Source of the DNA: an uncultured Olsenella sp.
GTDB lineage: Bacteria > Actinomycetota > Coriobacteriia > Coriobacteriales > Atopobiaceae
Reading direction: 5' to 3'
DNA length: 64,000 nt
NCBI GenBank assembly: GCA_949290055.1
Contig: CASEQJ010000011.1
Coordinates: forward strand, 1-64,000
Position 1 is the stretch's first letter. Each line of letters begins with the position of its first letter. The notes beneath the pieces are model-generated. The model saw only the letters and a list, made by a program, of their open reading frames with translations. It was not told the DNA's origin and made no database searches. The position numbers and the translations under genes were made by a program. Below, piece after piece: positions 1-8,404 of this stretch.

Positions 1-3
1 CGG

Positions 4-990
4 ATGGGAAGACCCGCCATGAGACGCCCGAACCCCTACTCGGGGCTCGTCGACGGCCTGTCCGCCGGCGAGCTCGAGCTCCTGCACGACGCCGTCGCCG
101 AGAGGAGGCTCCGGGAGGAGGCCGGCTTCGGGACCCTCGCCGAGGCGGCCGAGCTGTACCGGCCGCGCCCCGCGCGCCCGTCGTGCGGGGAGGAGGCGCC
201 CTGGAGGGACGGGCTGGCCCCGTCGGGCGTGCAGCGGTGGCGCTGCCCCTCGTGCGGCGCGAGATTCACATCCCTCACCGGCACCGTGCTGGAGAACTGC
301 AAGAAGCCGCTGGCGACCTGGGTCGACTTCATCAGGCTGACGACGTTCGCCGTTCCGCCCGGCGCCTGCGCGGAGATGTGCCGGATCAGCCACCAGACCG
401 CCTGGGAGTGGCGCCACCGCCTGTTCGCCGCCGTGGACGGCTGCCGGGACCGCATCGTGCTCAGGGGGCGGGTCTGGATCGACGAGACCTACGTCAACGA
501 CACCGACCTCTCCCACGGCTACGGCCAGGCGAGGAAGCGCGGGCTGTCCAGGCAGAAGATATGCATCGCCGTCGGCATCGACGCCCGCAAGGAGCCCGTC
601 GCCGTCGTCTGCGGGCACGGCAAGCCGTCGTCGGCCCGGATCAGGAAGGCCATGAAGGCCCACGTCGCGGAGGGCTCGACCCTGGTCCACGACCGCGAGC
701 GGGCCCACAACGTGCTGGTCAGGGAGAACTCGCTCGAGGACGAGTCGTACAAGGCCGACGTCCGCGGCCCGGCCTACCTGGAGGCCATGGCGCTCGTGAA
801 CAACCTGTGCTCCTGGATCAAGCGCTACCTGTGGAGGTTCACCGGCATGGACCCCGCGAACCTGCAGTCCTACCTGAACCTCTACGTATGCCCGTTCCGG
901 GTCAAGCGGGACGACGAGAGGTGGCCCGGGATCGCGAGGGTGGTGCGCCACCTGCTCATGACCGGCGCGCGTTTCCGCAGCTCGACGTAA
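4..990 (+). CDS. IS1595-family (ISXO2-like) transposase
   Basis: DDE-type transposase of the IS1595/ISXO2 group, which moves its own insertion sequence by cut-and-paste or copy-paste. An N-terminal zinc ribbon is visible around residues 58-84 (PSCG, then CPSCGARF and LTGT), followed by the catalytic core with WIDETYV (Asp160), VHDRERAH (Asp230) and the motif MALVNNLCSWIKRYLWRF near residue 265. The first expected zinc-ribbon cysteine is an arginine (R58), so zinc binding may be impaired. The true start may be ATG at 4, ATG at 19, or lie upstream of the window. I see no clear inverted repeat at its right end, so it may be a remnant beside the IS30 copy. Family call is firm; activity is uncertain. 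Confidence 0.85.
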   Translation: MGRPAMRRPNPYSGLVDGLSAGELELLHDAVAERRLREEAGFGTLAEAAELYRPRPARPSCGEEAPWRDGLAPSGVQRWRCPSCGARFTSLTGTVLENCKKPLATWVDFIRLTTFAVPPGACAEMCRISHQTAWEWRHRLFAAVDGCRDRIVLRGRVWIDETYVNDTDLSHGYGQARKRGLSRQKICIAVGIDARKEPVAVVCGHGKPSSARIRKAMKAHVAEGSTLVHDRERAHNVLVRENSLEDESYKADVRGPAYLEAMALVNNLCSWIKRYLWRFTGMDPANLQSYLNLYVCPFRVKRDDERWPGIARVVRHLLMTGARFRSST

Positions 991-1074
991 GCGATCCATC
1001 ACCCAAGTTCTAGACTGTTAGATTATGTTTAATTTCACGTTTCTGATTTTCTCGGACTTGCCGTCTGAAACTCC

Positions 1075-1099
1075 CTTAGTTTTTCATTCCAAGCGCAAC
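1075..1099 (+). repeat. IS30 left inverted repeat
   Basis: Matches the reverse complement of 2151-2175 at about 20 of 25 positions, with the outer 12 bp perfect. Confidence 0.8.
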
Positions 1100-1173
1100 A
1101 ACGCCCGATGGGGACGGCCCATGGCGCCCTGATACGATGGTGCTTGCGACGACAACATCATCAGGAGGCAGCC

Positions 1174-2166
1174 ATGGGCCGGTACAGCCATCTTACCATC
1201 GAGGAGCGCGAGGACGTCATGTGCCTGCGCAGGCAGGGGAAGGGCGTCTCCGAGATCGCCCGCGAGATCCACAGGGACAAGTCCACCGTGTCCAGGGAGC
1301 TCGCGCGCAACTCCTGCGCCGCGTCGACCGCGCGCCCCTGGCACCGGGCCTCGACCGCCCAGCGGCGCTACGAGGCGCGCAGGGAGGCGTGCCGCAGGCC
1401 GCGGCTGCTCGACGACCCCGAGAGGCTCGAGCTCGTCAGGGAGCGCGTGCTCGAGGGGCGCTGGTCGCCCGAGCAGCTGGAGGGGCGCATCCGCCCCGGG
1501 CGCCCCGACCTCGCCGTCAGCGACACGACGATCTGCCGCGCGATCGGCTCCGGCGCGCTCGACCGCTGCGTGGGCGGCCGAGGGGCGTCGGCGAGGCTGA
1601 GGCGCGGCGGCAGGCGGCGGAAGCGCCGGGACGGCTCCGAGCCGCGCGGGAAGATCAAGGTGTCGCACGAGCTCTCCGAGCGGCCCGCCGAGGCGGGCGC
1701 CCGCTCGCGGGCCGGCGACTGGGAGGGCGACACGGTCGCCGGGCGCGCCGGCGGCGCGTGCCTCGTCACCATGGTCGACCGCACGAGCGGCTACCCGGCC
1801 GGCCGCAAGTCGCCCTCGAAGAGGAAGGGCGACGTGAGGGGGGCGATGGTCGAGTCGATGCGCGGCCACGCCGTGGAGACCGTCACCCTGGACCGGGGCA
1901 AGGAGTTCGCCGAGCACGCCCTGTTCACCGGGGCCGTCGGGGCCGAGTGCCACTTCTGCCCGCCGCACCACCCGTGGGACCGCGGGACCAACGAGAACAC
2001 CAACGGGCTGCTGAGGCAGTACTTCCCAAAGGGCTGCGACCTGGACGCCGTGAGCGACGAGGAGGTCGAGAGGGTGTACGATGAGCTGAACCGCGGGCCT
2101 CGCAAGCGCCTGGGGTATCTGACGCCGTACGAGGTCTACCGATCGGCCTCGTTGCACTTGCTGTGA
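1174..2166 (+). CDS. IS30-family transposase
   Basis: Catalyses transposition of the surrounding IS30 element. The N-terminus has the family helix-turn-helix (LTIEEREDVMCLRRQGKG, then SEIAREIHRDKSTVSREL). The integrase-like core shows the DDE triad in GDWEGDTV, VTLDRGKEF and HPWDRGTNENTNGLLRQYFPKG. At 330 residues it matches the usual 320-380. ATG at 1174 is chosen because AGGAGGC lies 5 nt upstream; an in-frame start at 1108 would run into the left inverted repeat region and has no ribosome site. No frameshift or stop is seen, so it looks intact. Confidence 0.93.
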   Translation: MGRYSHLTIEEREDVMCLRRQGKGVSEIAREIHRDKSTVSRELARNSCAASTARPWHRASTAQRRYEARREACRRPRLLDDPERLELVRERVLEGRWSPEQLEGRIRPGRPDLAVSDTTICRAIGSGALDRCVGGRGASARLRRGGRRRKRRDGSEPRGKIKVSHELSERPAEAGARSRAGDWEGDTVAGRAGGACLVTMVDRTSGYPAGRKSPSKRKGDVRGAMVESMRGHAVETVTLDRGKEFAEHALFTGAVGAECHFCPPHHPWDRGTNENTNGLLRQYFPKGCDLDAVSDEEVERVYDELNRGPRKRLGYLTPYEVYRSASLHLL

Positions 2167-2175
2167 AAAACTAAG
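2151..2175 (-). repeat. IS30 right inverted repeat
   Basis: Inverted partner of 1075-1099; it overlaps the last codons and stop of the transposase. Confidence 0.8.
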
Positions 2176-2664
2176 CCTCTTATGGGCCTTTTATCAGGCA
2201 GTTCGTTCTGAGAAACAGTGTCGGTCTCTGCGAATTCGAAGCGATTCTGCTAGTTTGTGTTTTTTGTGATTTCTTGATTTGTAATAGCTGACCCCTCTCC
2301 CCGTTATGATTTCTTATGTCGCTCACTTTCGCCATGCGCAATGAGCCCCTGCACAGGGGGCCCGCTTCACCGTCCCCGCGAGTACCCCAGCGGTCATGCA
2401 CGTAAGTTCGGAAGGCATCCAAGCGGCAACATAGCCAAAACGGCCCCCACCCGCCGCGCGGCCCTCCGGATTCGGGTATGTACACCCCTGCTCGTATCGC
2501 CGCGTTACGGTGTCAGCGTTTCCGCAGGTAGCGACGGTGGCGCTACTCCGACGATAACGAAAGAGTGTACATAACCGGTCCCGCCCACCTCCCACGCGGC
2601 GCTGCGCGGCAGGCGGGCAGGACTCTTTATTGGATTATCGGCTCGGGCGTCTCAGCCCCGGGCG
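2176..2664. other. Gene-free gap between IS30 and the NUDIX gene
   Basis: No ORF with a credible start or family match. The first 150 bp are AT-richer than the surroundings. A short GC hairpin (GCCCCTG/CAGGGGGC) sits at about 2346-2363, and the 105-bp repeat element occupies 2473-2577. Confidence 0.6.
2473..2577 (-). repeat. 105-bp inverted-repeat element, copy C (diverged)
   Basis: The left end CGGGTATGTACACCCC is identical to the ends of copies at 15082 and 16370. The right end is a degraded inverse, AGAGTGTACATAACCG. The core CCGCAGGTAG (2522-2531) is the reverse complement of the core in the other copies and sits at the same offset (46-55) from the matching end, and the length is also exactly 105 bp. 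It is therefore an inverted, diverged family member. No coding potential is seen. Confidence 0.8.
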
Positions 2665-3381
2665 CTACTCCGCGGGCTCCGGCGTCAGCCGGTGCATGAC
2701 GGAGTCGCAGATCAGCGCGCCCACGACGGTCTTGGCGTCCTCTATGCGCCCGTCGAGCACGGCGTCCACAAGCTCGCCGAGCGGAACGAGGTCGACGTTA
2801 ATGAACTCGTCGGCGTCGGGGTCGGAGCGCGAGAACTCAAGGCCGGTGGCCATGTATATGTGAATCAGCTCGTCGCAGAAGCCGGCCGAGGTGGCGATCG
2901 TGGTCAGAAACGCGACCTTCTCGGCGGACATGCCGGTCTCCTCCAGCAGCTCGCGGGTCGCGCACTCGAGCGGGTCCTCGCCGGGGGCGAGCTTGCCGGC
3001 CGGGATCTCCACGGTCACGCGGCCGAGCGCGGTGCGGTACTGGCGAACGAGGCAGATCCGACCGTCCTCGGTGAGCGCCACAACGGCAACGGCTCCGGGG
3101 TGGCGCACGACGTCGCGCACCGCGGCGCGGCCGTCGGGCAGCTCCACGCGCAGGCGGTCGACGTTGAAAATGCGGCCGGTCCAGGCGACGTCCTCGGTGA
3201 GCGGGCGCTCGGCGAGCGCGGCGTCGCGCGGGTCGTCGTCGCCAAGGACGAGGTCGCGGCGTTCGGGCTCGCCGGAGAGGTGGTCGAGGCTGGAGCGGTC
3301 GCCGTCGTAGGTGAACGCCTGCACGGACTCGCGCATGTCGTCAAGGGCCGCCTGTTGGTCGTTCTTATCGGTGTCGGACAT
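2665..3381 (-). CDS. NUDIX hydrolase, probable ADP-ribose pyrophosphatase
   Basis: Hydrolyses a nucleoside diphosphate linked to another moiety, probably ADP-ribose, judging by the sub-family layout. The Nudix box is complete at residues 129-151 (GKLAPGEDPLEC, then ATRELLEETGM, fitting Gx5Ex7REUxEExGU). It is preceded by the beta strands RIFNVDRLRVELPDG and by ICLVRQYR, typical of ADP-ribose pyrophosphatases. It is 238 residues long; the first 55 are an acidic extension of no known domain. ATG at 3381 is chosen for the AAGGAGG 6 nt upstream. It is the downstream neighbour of the AAA ATPase gene with a 61-bp gap. Confidence 0.9.
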   Translation of the reverse strand: MSDTDKNDQQAALDDMRESVQAFTYDGDRSSLDHLSGEPERRDLVLGDDDPRDAALAERPLTEDVAWTGRIFNVDRLRVELPDGRAAVRDVVRHPGAVAVVALTEDGRICLVRQYRTALGRVTVEIPAGKLAPGEDPLECATRELLEETGMSAEKVAFLTTIATSAGFCDELIHIYMATGLEFSRSDPDADEFINVDLVPLGELVDAVLDGRIEDAKTVVGALICDSVMHRLTPEPAE

Positions 3382-3442
3382 GGGTCCTCCTTGGTCACGT
3401 GGTTCTTCTCGCCCCATGATAGGGCAACGCGGGGCGCGCAAA

Positions 3443-4534
3443 TCAGTCCGCGGGGCGCAGCTCGTCACGACGCTCACGCAAATAGTCCCTCATGTAAGGG
3501 ATGGCAAACGCGGCGCGGCCGTATCCGGCCTGCTCGATAATCGCGGCGTCAATCAGGCGCTTGCGATACGACCCAACCTCCCGCACAGTACGGCCCATGT
3601 GCGCAGCGACCTCGCTACTTGAGACGACCTCGCCCTCGCAGGCAGCCATCGCAAGGAGATACTCGATTTGTCGTTGGGGCAGACGGCGCAGGGCGGGTTC
3701 GATCACCATACCGTCAAAGCTTTTGCGTGCGACGGCAATTCCCCTGCACGCGTCCTCGGGCTCAATTACGGACGACCCCCTTCGTGCGCTCGCCTGCCAG
3801 GTGTAGTACCCAACAAGCTGCACCATGAAGGGGTAGCCCGCCGCCGCGGCCGCAAGAAGGCGCGGCACACCAGGGGACGCCGAGCCGCCTGAGTGGCGAA
3901 TCGTCTCCTCATAGGAAGCCTCCACCTCGTCGGCGCCAAGCCTGGCCAGCCCCACGTGTCGCGCCCTCTGAAGGAACGTCAGCGCCTCAATGCCCACCAC
4001 GCCATCAATAGCAGCGGGAAGCCCCGCGAACGCAAAGGCGACGTTTGCCCCCTGGCGAATCAGCAGCTGAATCTCGTTTCCCAGCACTCGAAGCTCATCT
4101 GTCCGCGCATCCTGAACCTCGTCGAGCGTAACGAGGAGGCCGCCGCGTCTCGAAGCAGCAAGCATCGCCTCTCCAAGCTCCGTCGAGGGCGCGGTCAGCT
4201 CTGCGGACCCAAGGCTCACGCCCAGAATCGAGGGAGCGATCGTAAGCGACTCGACCTTTCGGCGCCCCTCGAGCGAGTGCAGAATCCTCTCGCAGAACCC
4301 CGGGTTCGACGCAACGTCAACTACAGTCATGCCCCTCGAACGAGCAATGTCGCCCAACGCGTTGAGAAGAACCGTCTTACCAACGCCACGCATGCCAGAG
4401 ACGCGCAGCAGGCGATCCGGAGCGCCGGAGCCATTCTCGAGCGCCTCCGCAAAATCGTCCAGAATCATGTCCCTGCCAATGAGTTCGGGAGGGTTCATAC
4501 CGGCCGTGGGCTTAAACGGATTCACCCTTCTCAT
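3443..4534 (-). CDS. AAA ATPase with C-terminal winged helix
   Basis: P-loop ATPase of the ATP-binding type often described as AAA_16/ORC-like; substrate unknown. Walker A is GMRGVGKT (47-54) and Walker B is LLVTLDEVQD (133-142). The last 80 residues read as a winged helix (RQIEYLLAMAACEGE, then VVSSSEVAAHMGRTVREVGS). The order AAA then winged helix resembles Orc1/Cdc6 proteins and many stand-alone regulatory ATPases. ATG at 4534 has AGGGAG 5 nt upstream; an in-frame GTG at 4549 is less likely. It is monocistronic, with operator-like repeats and a hairpin just upstream. Its biological role cannot be read from sequence. Confidence 0.75.
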   Translation of the reverse strand: MRRVNPFKPTAGMNPPELIGRDMILDDFAEALENGSGAPDRLLRVSGMRGVGKTVLLNALGDIARSRGMTVVDVASNPGFCERILHSLEGRRKVESLTIAPSILGVSLGSAELTAPSTELGEAMLAASRRGGLLVTLDEVQDARTDELRVLGNEIQLLIRQGANVAFAFAGLPAAIDGVVGIEALTFLQRARHVGLARLGADEVEASYEETIRHSGGSASPGVPRLLAAAAAGYPFMVQLVGYYTWQASARRGSSVIEPEDACRGIAVARKSFDGMVIEPALRRLPQRQIEYLLAMAACEGEVVSSSEVAAHMGRTVREVGSYRKRLIDAAIIEQAGYGRAAFAIPYMRDYLRERRDELRPAD

Positions 4535-4577
4535 ATCCGCTCCCTGCACCCCGCCTGTCGGCGGGCGAGATTGACGC

Positions 4578-4623
4578 GTTTAACAATGGTTAGCAAGTTT
4601 AACAAAGGTTAGCAAGATTAACA
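4578..4623 (-). promoter_or_regulatory. Tandem operator-like repeats upstream of the AAA ATPase gene
   Basis: Two adjacent 19-bp copies, GTTTAACAATGGTTAGCAA (4578-4596) and GTTTAACAAAGGTTAGCAA (4597-4615), and a third partial copy GATTAACA. Each full copy contains the inverted repeat TAAC-N4-GTTA. They lie 44-90 bp upstream of the gene start, a position typical of an operator. Confidence 0.65.
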
Positions 4624-4650
4624 GAGACGGCCGAGCACGTGGTCTTGCGC

Positions 4651-4694
4651 GTTCGGAATAACGCGCTCAATCGTGCAAGCGCGTTATTCCGAAC
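4651..4694. repeat. Perfect 17-bp inverted repeat with 10-bp loop
   Basis: GTTCGGAATAACGCGCT at 4651-4667 pairs with AGCGCGTTATTCCGAAC at 4678-4694. No T-run follows on either strand, so it is not a standard intrinsic terminator. It sits between purD and the AAA ATPase gene. Confidence 0.8.
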
Positions 4695-4763
4695 TGCGGA
4701 TATAGAAATCTGTGCCAAATCGAGCGCATTAATCGCCGGTCGGGCGAGAAGAACGTGCGCTCG

Positions 4764-6053
4764 CTACCGCTTGATCGCGCGCATGCCAATGTCGGAGCGG
4801 TAGGTCTTGCCCTCGAAGTCGATCAGCTCGCAGGCGGCGTAGGCGCGCTCGCGGGCCTCCTCGAAGGTGGGGGCGACGGCCGTGACGTCGAGCACGCGGC
4901 CGCCGGCGGTGACGAGCTCGCCGTCTGCGGTGAGCGCAGTGCCGGCGTGGTAGACGGTTACGCCCTCCAGCGCCTCGGCGCGCTCTATGCCGGTTATGAC
5001 CTTGCCCTTCTCGTAGGCGCCGGGATAGCCGGCGGAGGTCAGCACCACCGAGACCGCCCAGTCGTCGTCCCAGGAGACCATGTCCTCGGAGAGGGTGCCG
5101 TCGTCGCAGGCGAGGAAGAGCTCCACGAGGTCGCCCTTCATGCGCGGCAGCACGACCTGGGTCTCGGGGTCACCAAAGCGGGCGTTGAACTCCAGGACCT
5201 TGGGGCCCTCGGAGGTGAGCATGAAGCCACCGTAGAGGCAGCCGGAGTAGGTAATGCCCCCCTCGGCGAGCTCGGCCACGACCTTGCGCTCCACCTCCAC
5301 CATGGCCGCGAGCTGCTCGGCCGAGACCAAGTGCTCGGGAACGGGCGAGTAGACGCCCATGCCGCCGGTGTTGGGGCCCTTGTCGCCGTCGAGGGCGCGC
5401 TTGTGGTCCTGCGCGGTGGCGAGCGGCACCACGGTCTTGCCGTCGGTGAGCGCGAGCAGCGAGCACTCGGGGCCGTCGAGGGTCTCCTCCACGACGACGG
5501 TGGCACCGGCCTCGCCGAACGCGCCCGAGAAGCACTCGTGCACGCCGGCCAGGGCCTCCTCGGTGGTCTTGGCCACGATCACGCCCTTGCCCGCGGCCAG
5601 GCCGTCGGCCTTGATCACGATCGGCGCGCCCTCGCGGCGCACGTAGTCGGCGCAGGACTCCTCGTCGGTGAAGCTGCGATAGGCGGCGGTGGGCACGCCC
5701 GCGCGGCTCATGACCTGCTTGGCAAACTTCTTCGACCCCTCCATCTGCGCCGCGTCGCCGTTGGGGCCAAAGCAGGCGATTCCCGCGGAGCGCACCGCGT
5801 CGGCAACGCCCGCCACGAGCGGGGCCTCCGGGCCAATGACCACGAGACCAATGCTGTGGGCGCGCGCCCACTCGGCCACCGCGACCGGCGACTCGGCGTC
5901 GAGCCCCTCGACCTTCTCGGCCATGACGTCCATGCCGCCGTTGCCGGGAGCCACGTAGAGCTTGCCCGCGCGCGGGGACTCGGCGAGCTTGGCGAGAAGC
6001 GCGTGCTCGCGCCCGCCGGAGCCCAGAAGCAGGATGTCGACCTTCTTGTTCAT
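4764..6053 (-). CDS. purD: Phosphoribosylamine-glycine ligase (GAR synthetase)
   Basis: Second step of de novo purine synthesis: joins glycine to phosphoribosylamine using ATP. The N-terminal LLLGSGGREHALLAKL is the PurD signature, the ATP-grasp region includes GAPIVIKADGLAAGKGV, and the family motif LEFNARFGDPETQ is present. The 429 residues match the usual length. ATG at 6053 follows AAGGAGG at good spacing; in-frame sequence upstream belongs to the spacer behind the DegV gene. It is the last gene of the leftward dnaB-purA-degV-purD run, 82 bp after degV. Confidence 0.97.
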   Translation of the reverse strand: MNKKVDILLLGSGGREHALLAKLAESPRAGKLYVAPGNGGMDVMAEKVEGLDAESPVAVAEWARAHSIGLVVIGPEAPLVAGVADAVRSAGIACFGPNGDAAQMEGSKKFAKQVMSRAGVPTAAYRSFTDEESCADYVRREGAPIVIKADGLAAGKGVIVAKTTEEALAGVHECFSGAFGEAGATVVVEETLDGPECSLLALTDGKTVVPLATAQDHKRALDGDKGPNTGGMGVYSPVPEHLVSAEQLAAMVEVERKVVAELAEGGITYSGCLYGGFMLTSEGPKVLEFNARFGDPETQVVLPRMKGDLVELFLACDDGTLSEDMVSWDDDWAVSVVLTSAGYPGAYEKGKVITGIERAEALEGVTVYHAGTALTADGELVTAGGRVLDVTAVAPTFEEARERAYAACELIDFEGKTYRSDIGMRAIKR

Positions 6054-6135
6054 GGAAACCTCCTTGTTCAGGCCCCGCGGGGCCGCCCTTTCACACTCAC
6101 TCGTAAGGTCTGAGTTCACCTCATTGCCCTCAGCA

Positions 6136-7029
6136 CTAGCCAGTCCCGTCGTTTTGTTCGTCGCCGCTACCGGAGACGCCGTTCTGTGAGCCCAAGCCCG
6201 CCAGCGAGGCCTCGTCGCGCCAGTAGGCGGAGCTCGGCGCAATGGCGAGCGCCACCGAGCCGGACCCGAGCGCCTCCTCGCTGGGGGCGAGGGCGCGCAC
6301 CGTTCCCAGGCAGGCCACGTCCGCGTCCGTCTCGACGAGGGCGCGCTCCAGGGCGCGCAGCGTGCGCGCGTCGCCGGCGTCCGCGAGGGCGCTGACGAGC
6401 GCACCGTCGTTGTTGGCCACGGTGCCGACGGCGTGCGCGAGCCGACGCAGGAGCGCGGCGCGGTCGTTGTTGCGGGCGAGCTGGGTCACCTCGCCATGGG
6501 AGAGCAGGTAGAGGCCGCGCTCGCCGGTCACGCGCGTGCGCAGGCTGGCCGCGGCCCTGCCGATCAGGCCGCCGCGCGGCCGACGACGCCGCCCGGCGAG
6601 CCTCGAGCCCGGCGCGGGGAGCGCGAGCAGGCGGACCCGGGAGGCCAGGGTCTCGAGCCCGGCCACGGCGTCCTCAAACGCAACGTCGAAGTGGCGGTAG
6701 CGCGCGGCGCGGTCGACCAGCATGCCCGTCGCCACGGAGGCGGAGCCGGAGTCAACCACGCGCACGTCGGCGACTCCCGCGCAGTCCTCTGCCGCCGCAC
6801 GGGCGGCCGCTACGAGGGGCGAGAAGCACGCGGCGGAGTGAACGGACACAACCTGAGTGTGGCCCGCCGCCGCCAGGGAGCGGTAGAGGCGCTCCGCGGC
6901 GGCGCGCTCGTCCAGGACGGGACCGTCTGCCCCGTCCAGGCGCACGGGCACGACCGCCGACTTCTCGAGAAACGAGAGGGGCAGGTCGCACGTGGCGTCA
7001 CAGACGATCGCGAAGTCCTTCTCGGCCAC
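6136..7029 (-). CDS. DegV family protein (fatty-acid binding)
   Basis: DegV proteins bind fatty acids; some act as FakB subunits that present the lipid to the FakA kinase. Visible features are the N-terminal FAIVCDATCDLP strand, the VSVHSAACFSPLVAAAR loop, VRVVDSGSASVATGMLV, and GGLIGRAAASLRTRV in the second half. At 297 residues it is near the family norm. GTG at 7029 has GGGAGG 6 nt upstream and begins 13 nt after the purA stop, so the two are surely co-transcribed. The C-terminal tail is Ser/Gly/Asn-rich. No fakA is in the window, so the lipid-kinase link is inference. Confidence 0.85.
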   Translation of the reverse strand: MAEKDFAIVCDATCDLPLSFLEKSAVVPVRLDGADGPVLDERAAAERLYRSLAAAGHTQVVSVHSAACFSPLVAAARAAAEDCAGVADVRVVDSGSASVATGMLVDRAARYRHFDVAFEDAVAGLETLASRVRLLALPAPGSRLAGRRRRPRGGLIGRAAASLRTRVTGERGLYLLSHGEVTQLARNNDRAALLRRLAHAVGTVANNDGALVSALADAGDARTLRALERALVETDADVACLGTVRALAPSEEALGSGSVALAIAPSSAYWRDEASLAGLGSQNGVSGSGDEQNDGTG

Positions 7030-7042
7030 GCGGGCCTCCCGC

Positions 7043-8323
7043 CTAGTGCCAGTAGCGGTCGATCGTCTGCTCGCGGTCCGGGCCGACGGTGATAATGGAG
7101 ACGCGCACGCCGGCGAGCTGCTCGAGGAAGTCAATGTAGTCCTTGGCCTCGCGCGGGAGCTGGTAGAAGTTGCGAATGCCGGAGATGTCGCACTTCCAGC
7201 CGGGCAGGGTCTCGTAGACCGGCTTGGCGTGGTAGAAGACGCTCTGGTGCTCGGGGACGGTGCGGTACTCCACGCCGTCGCACTCGTAGGCCACGCAGAC
7301 CTTAATCTCGTCCAGGCAGCCGAGAACGTCGAGCTTGGTAATGGCCAGGTCCGTGAGGCCGTTCACGCGGGCGGCGTAGTTGACGACGACGGCGTCGTAC
7401 CAGCCGCAGCGGCGCTTGCGACCGGTGGTCACGCCGTACTCGTGGCCGACCTCGCCGAGCTTGTCGCCGATCTCGTCGAAGAGCTCCGTGGGGAACGGGC
7501 CAGAACCCACGCGCGTGAGGTAGGCCTTGGCCACGCCGAGGACGCGGTCAATGTTGGTGGGACCCACGCCCGAGCCGGTGACGGCGCCGCCGGCAGTGCA
7601 GTTGGAGCTGGTCACGAACGGGTAGGTGCCGTGGTCAATGTCCAGCATGGTGGCCTGGGCGCCCTCAAAGAGCACGCTCTTGCCGCTCTCGAGCTGCTCG
7701 TTGAGGAAGAGGCTGCTCTCCACAATGTAGGGGCGAATGCGGCTGGCGTAGGGCAGGTAGGTCTCGCAGATCTGCTCGACGGTGTAGGTGGGCAGCTCGT
7801 AGACCTTCTCGAGGATGGGGTTGGTGTAGGCCAGGGCGCTCTCGAGCTTCTGGCGGAAGATCTTCTCGTCCAGCATGTCCTGAATGCGCAGACCAGTGCG
7901 GTTCATTTTGTCCATGTAGCAGGGGCCGACGCCGCGCTTGGTGGTGCCAATGAGGTTCTTGCCGAGCTTCTTCTCGTGCGCGCCGTCAAGGTCCTTGTGG
8001 TAGGGCATGACAATGTGCGCGTTACCGGAGATCTTGAGGCGGTCGGCCGAGACGCCCTGCTCGGCGAGCATGTCGATCTCGGAGAGGAGGATCTCGGGGT
8101 CGACAATGCAGCCGTTGCCGATCACGGGGTAGGTGCCCTCGTACATGACGCCGGAGGGAACCTGGTGCAGCGCCAGCTTCTTGCCGTTGGCGATGACGGT
8201 GTGACCGGCGTTGGCGCCGCCGGCGTAGCGGCAGACCACGTCAAAGTCTCCGGAGATGAGGTCGGTGACCTTACCCTTGCCCTCGTCGCCCCACTGAGTT
8301 CCCACGAGCACCGATGCCGACAT
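7043..8323 (-). CDS. purA: Adenylosuccinate synthetase
   Basis: Converts IMP and aspartate to adenylosuccinate using GTP, the first committed step to AMP; purB at 55.8 kb performs the next step. The N-terminal GTQWGDEGKGK P-loop (8-18), NAGHTV, TTKRGVGPCY and the LPGWKCDI region are all present. The 426 residues are full length. ATG at 8323 is supported by AAAGGG upstream. It follows dnaB with an 80-bp gap that contains a small hairpin, and it precedes degV by 13 nt. Confidence 0.97.
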   Translation of the reverse strand: MSASVLVGTQWGDEGKGKVTDLISGDFDVVCRYAGGANAGHTVIANGKKLALHQVPSGVMYEGTYPVIGNGCIVDPEILLSEIDMLAEQGVSADRLKISGNAHIVMPYHKDLDGAHEKKLGKNLIGTTKRGVGPCYMDKMNRTGLRIQDMLDEKIFRQKLESALAYTNPILEKVYELPTYTVEQICETYLPYASRIRPYIVESSLFLNEQLESGKSVLFEGAQATMLDIDHGTYPFVTSSNCTAGGAVTGSGVGPTNIDRVLGVAKAYLTRVGSGPFPTELFDEIGDKLGEVGHEYGVTTGRKRRCGWYDAVVVNYAARVNGLTDLAITKLDVLGCLDEIKVCVAYECDGVEYRTVPEHQSVFYHAKPVYETLPGWKCDISGIRNFYQLPREAKDYIDFLEQLAGVRVSIITVGPDREQTIDRYWH

Positions 8324-8375
8324 GTGCGCCCTTTCGTCGCGATTCACATACGAACCCACATTATACGGCACGCGC

Positions 8376-8404
8376 GAGACAAGGGGGACAGGTTCGTTTG
8401 TCTC
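8376..8404. repeat. Small stem-loop overlapping the dnaB stop
   Basis: GAGACAA (8376-8382) pairs with TTGTCTC (8398-8404) around the loop GGGGGACAGGTTCGT. It lies at the dnaB-purA junction and resembles the short GGGGACAG-type stem-loops common between genes in many genomes. Confidence 0.5.

Larger units (their letters stand above)
1075..2175 (+). mobile_element. Complete IS30-family insertion sequence
   Basis: A single transposase gene is bounded by imperfect inverted repeats of about 25 bp that begin CTTAGTTTTTCA on the left and end TGAAAAACTAAG on the right. The right repeat overlaps the end of the transposase gene, as is common in IS30 elements. Total length of about 1.1 kb fits the family. 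A short target duplication cannot be defined with confidence (CC on both sides is possible). The element lies 85 bp downstream of an IS1595-type gene, so this edge is a mobile-element hotspot. Confidence 0.88.

Noticed and set aside
1059..1070. TTGCCGTCTGAA, one base from the Neisseria DNA uptake sequence
   Set aside because: A single copy next to insertion sequences in a high-GC actinobacterium-like genome; chance is the better explanation.
1108..1173. An earlier in-frame start for the IS30 transposase
   Set aside because: It has no ribosome site, whereas ATG 1174 has AGGAGG at proper spacing.
8376..8404. Hairpin at the dnaB-purA junction as a riboswitch
   Set aside because: Only a 7-bp stem with a 15-nt loop; no conserved aptamer features are visible.
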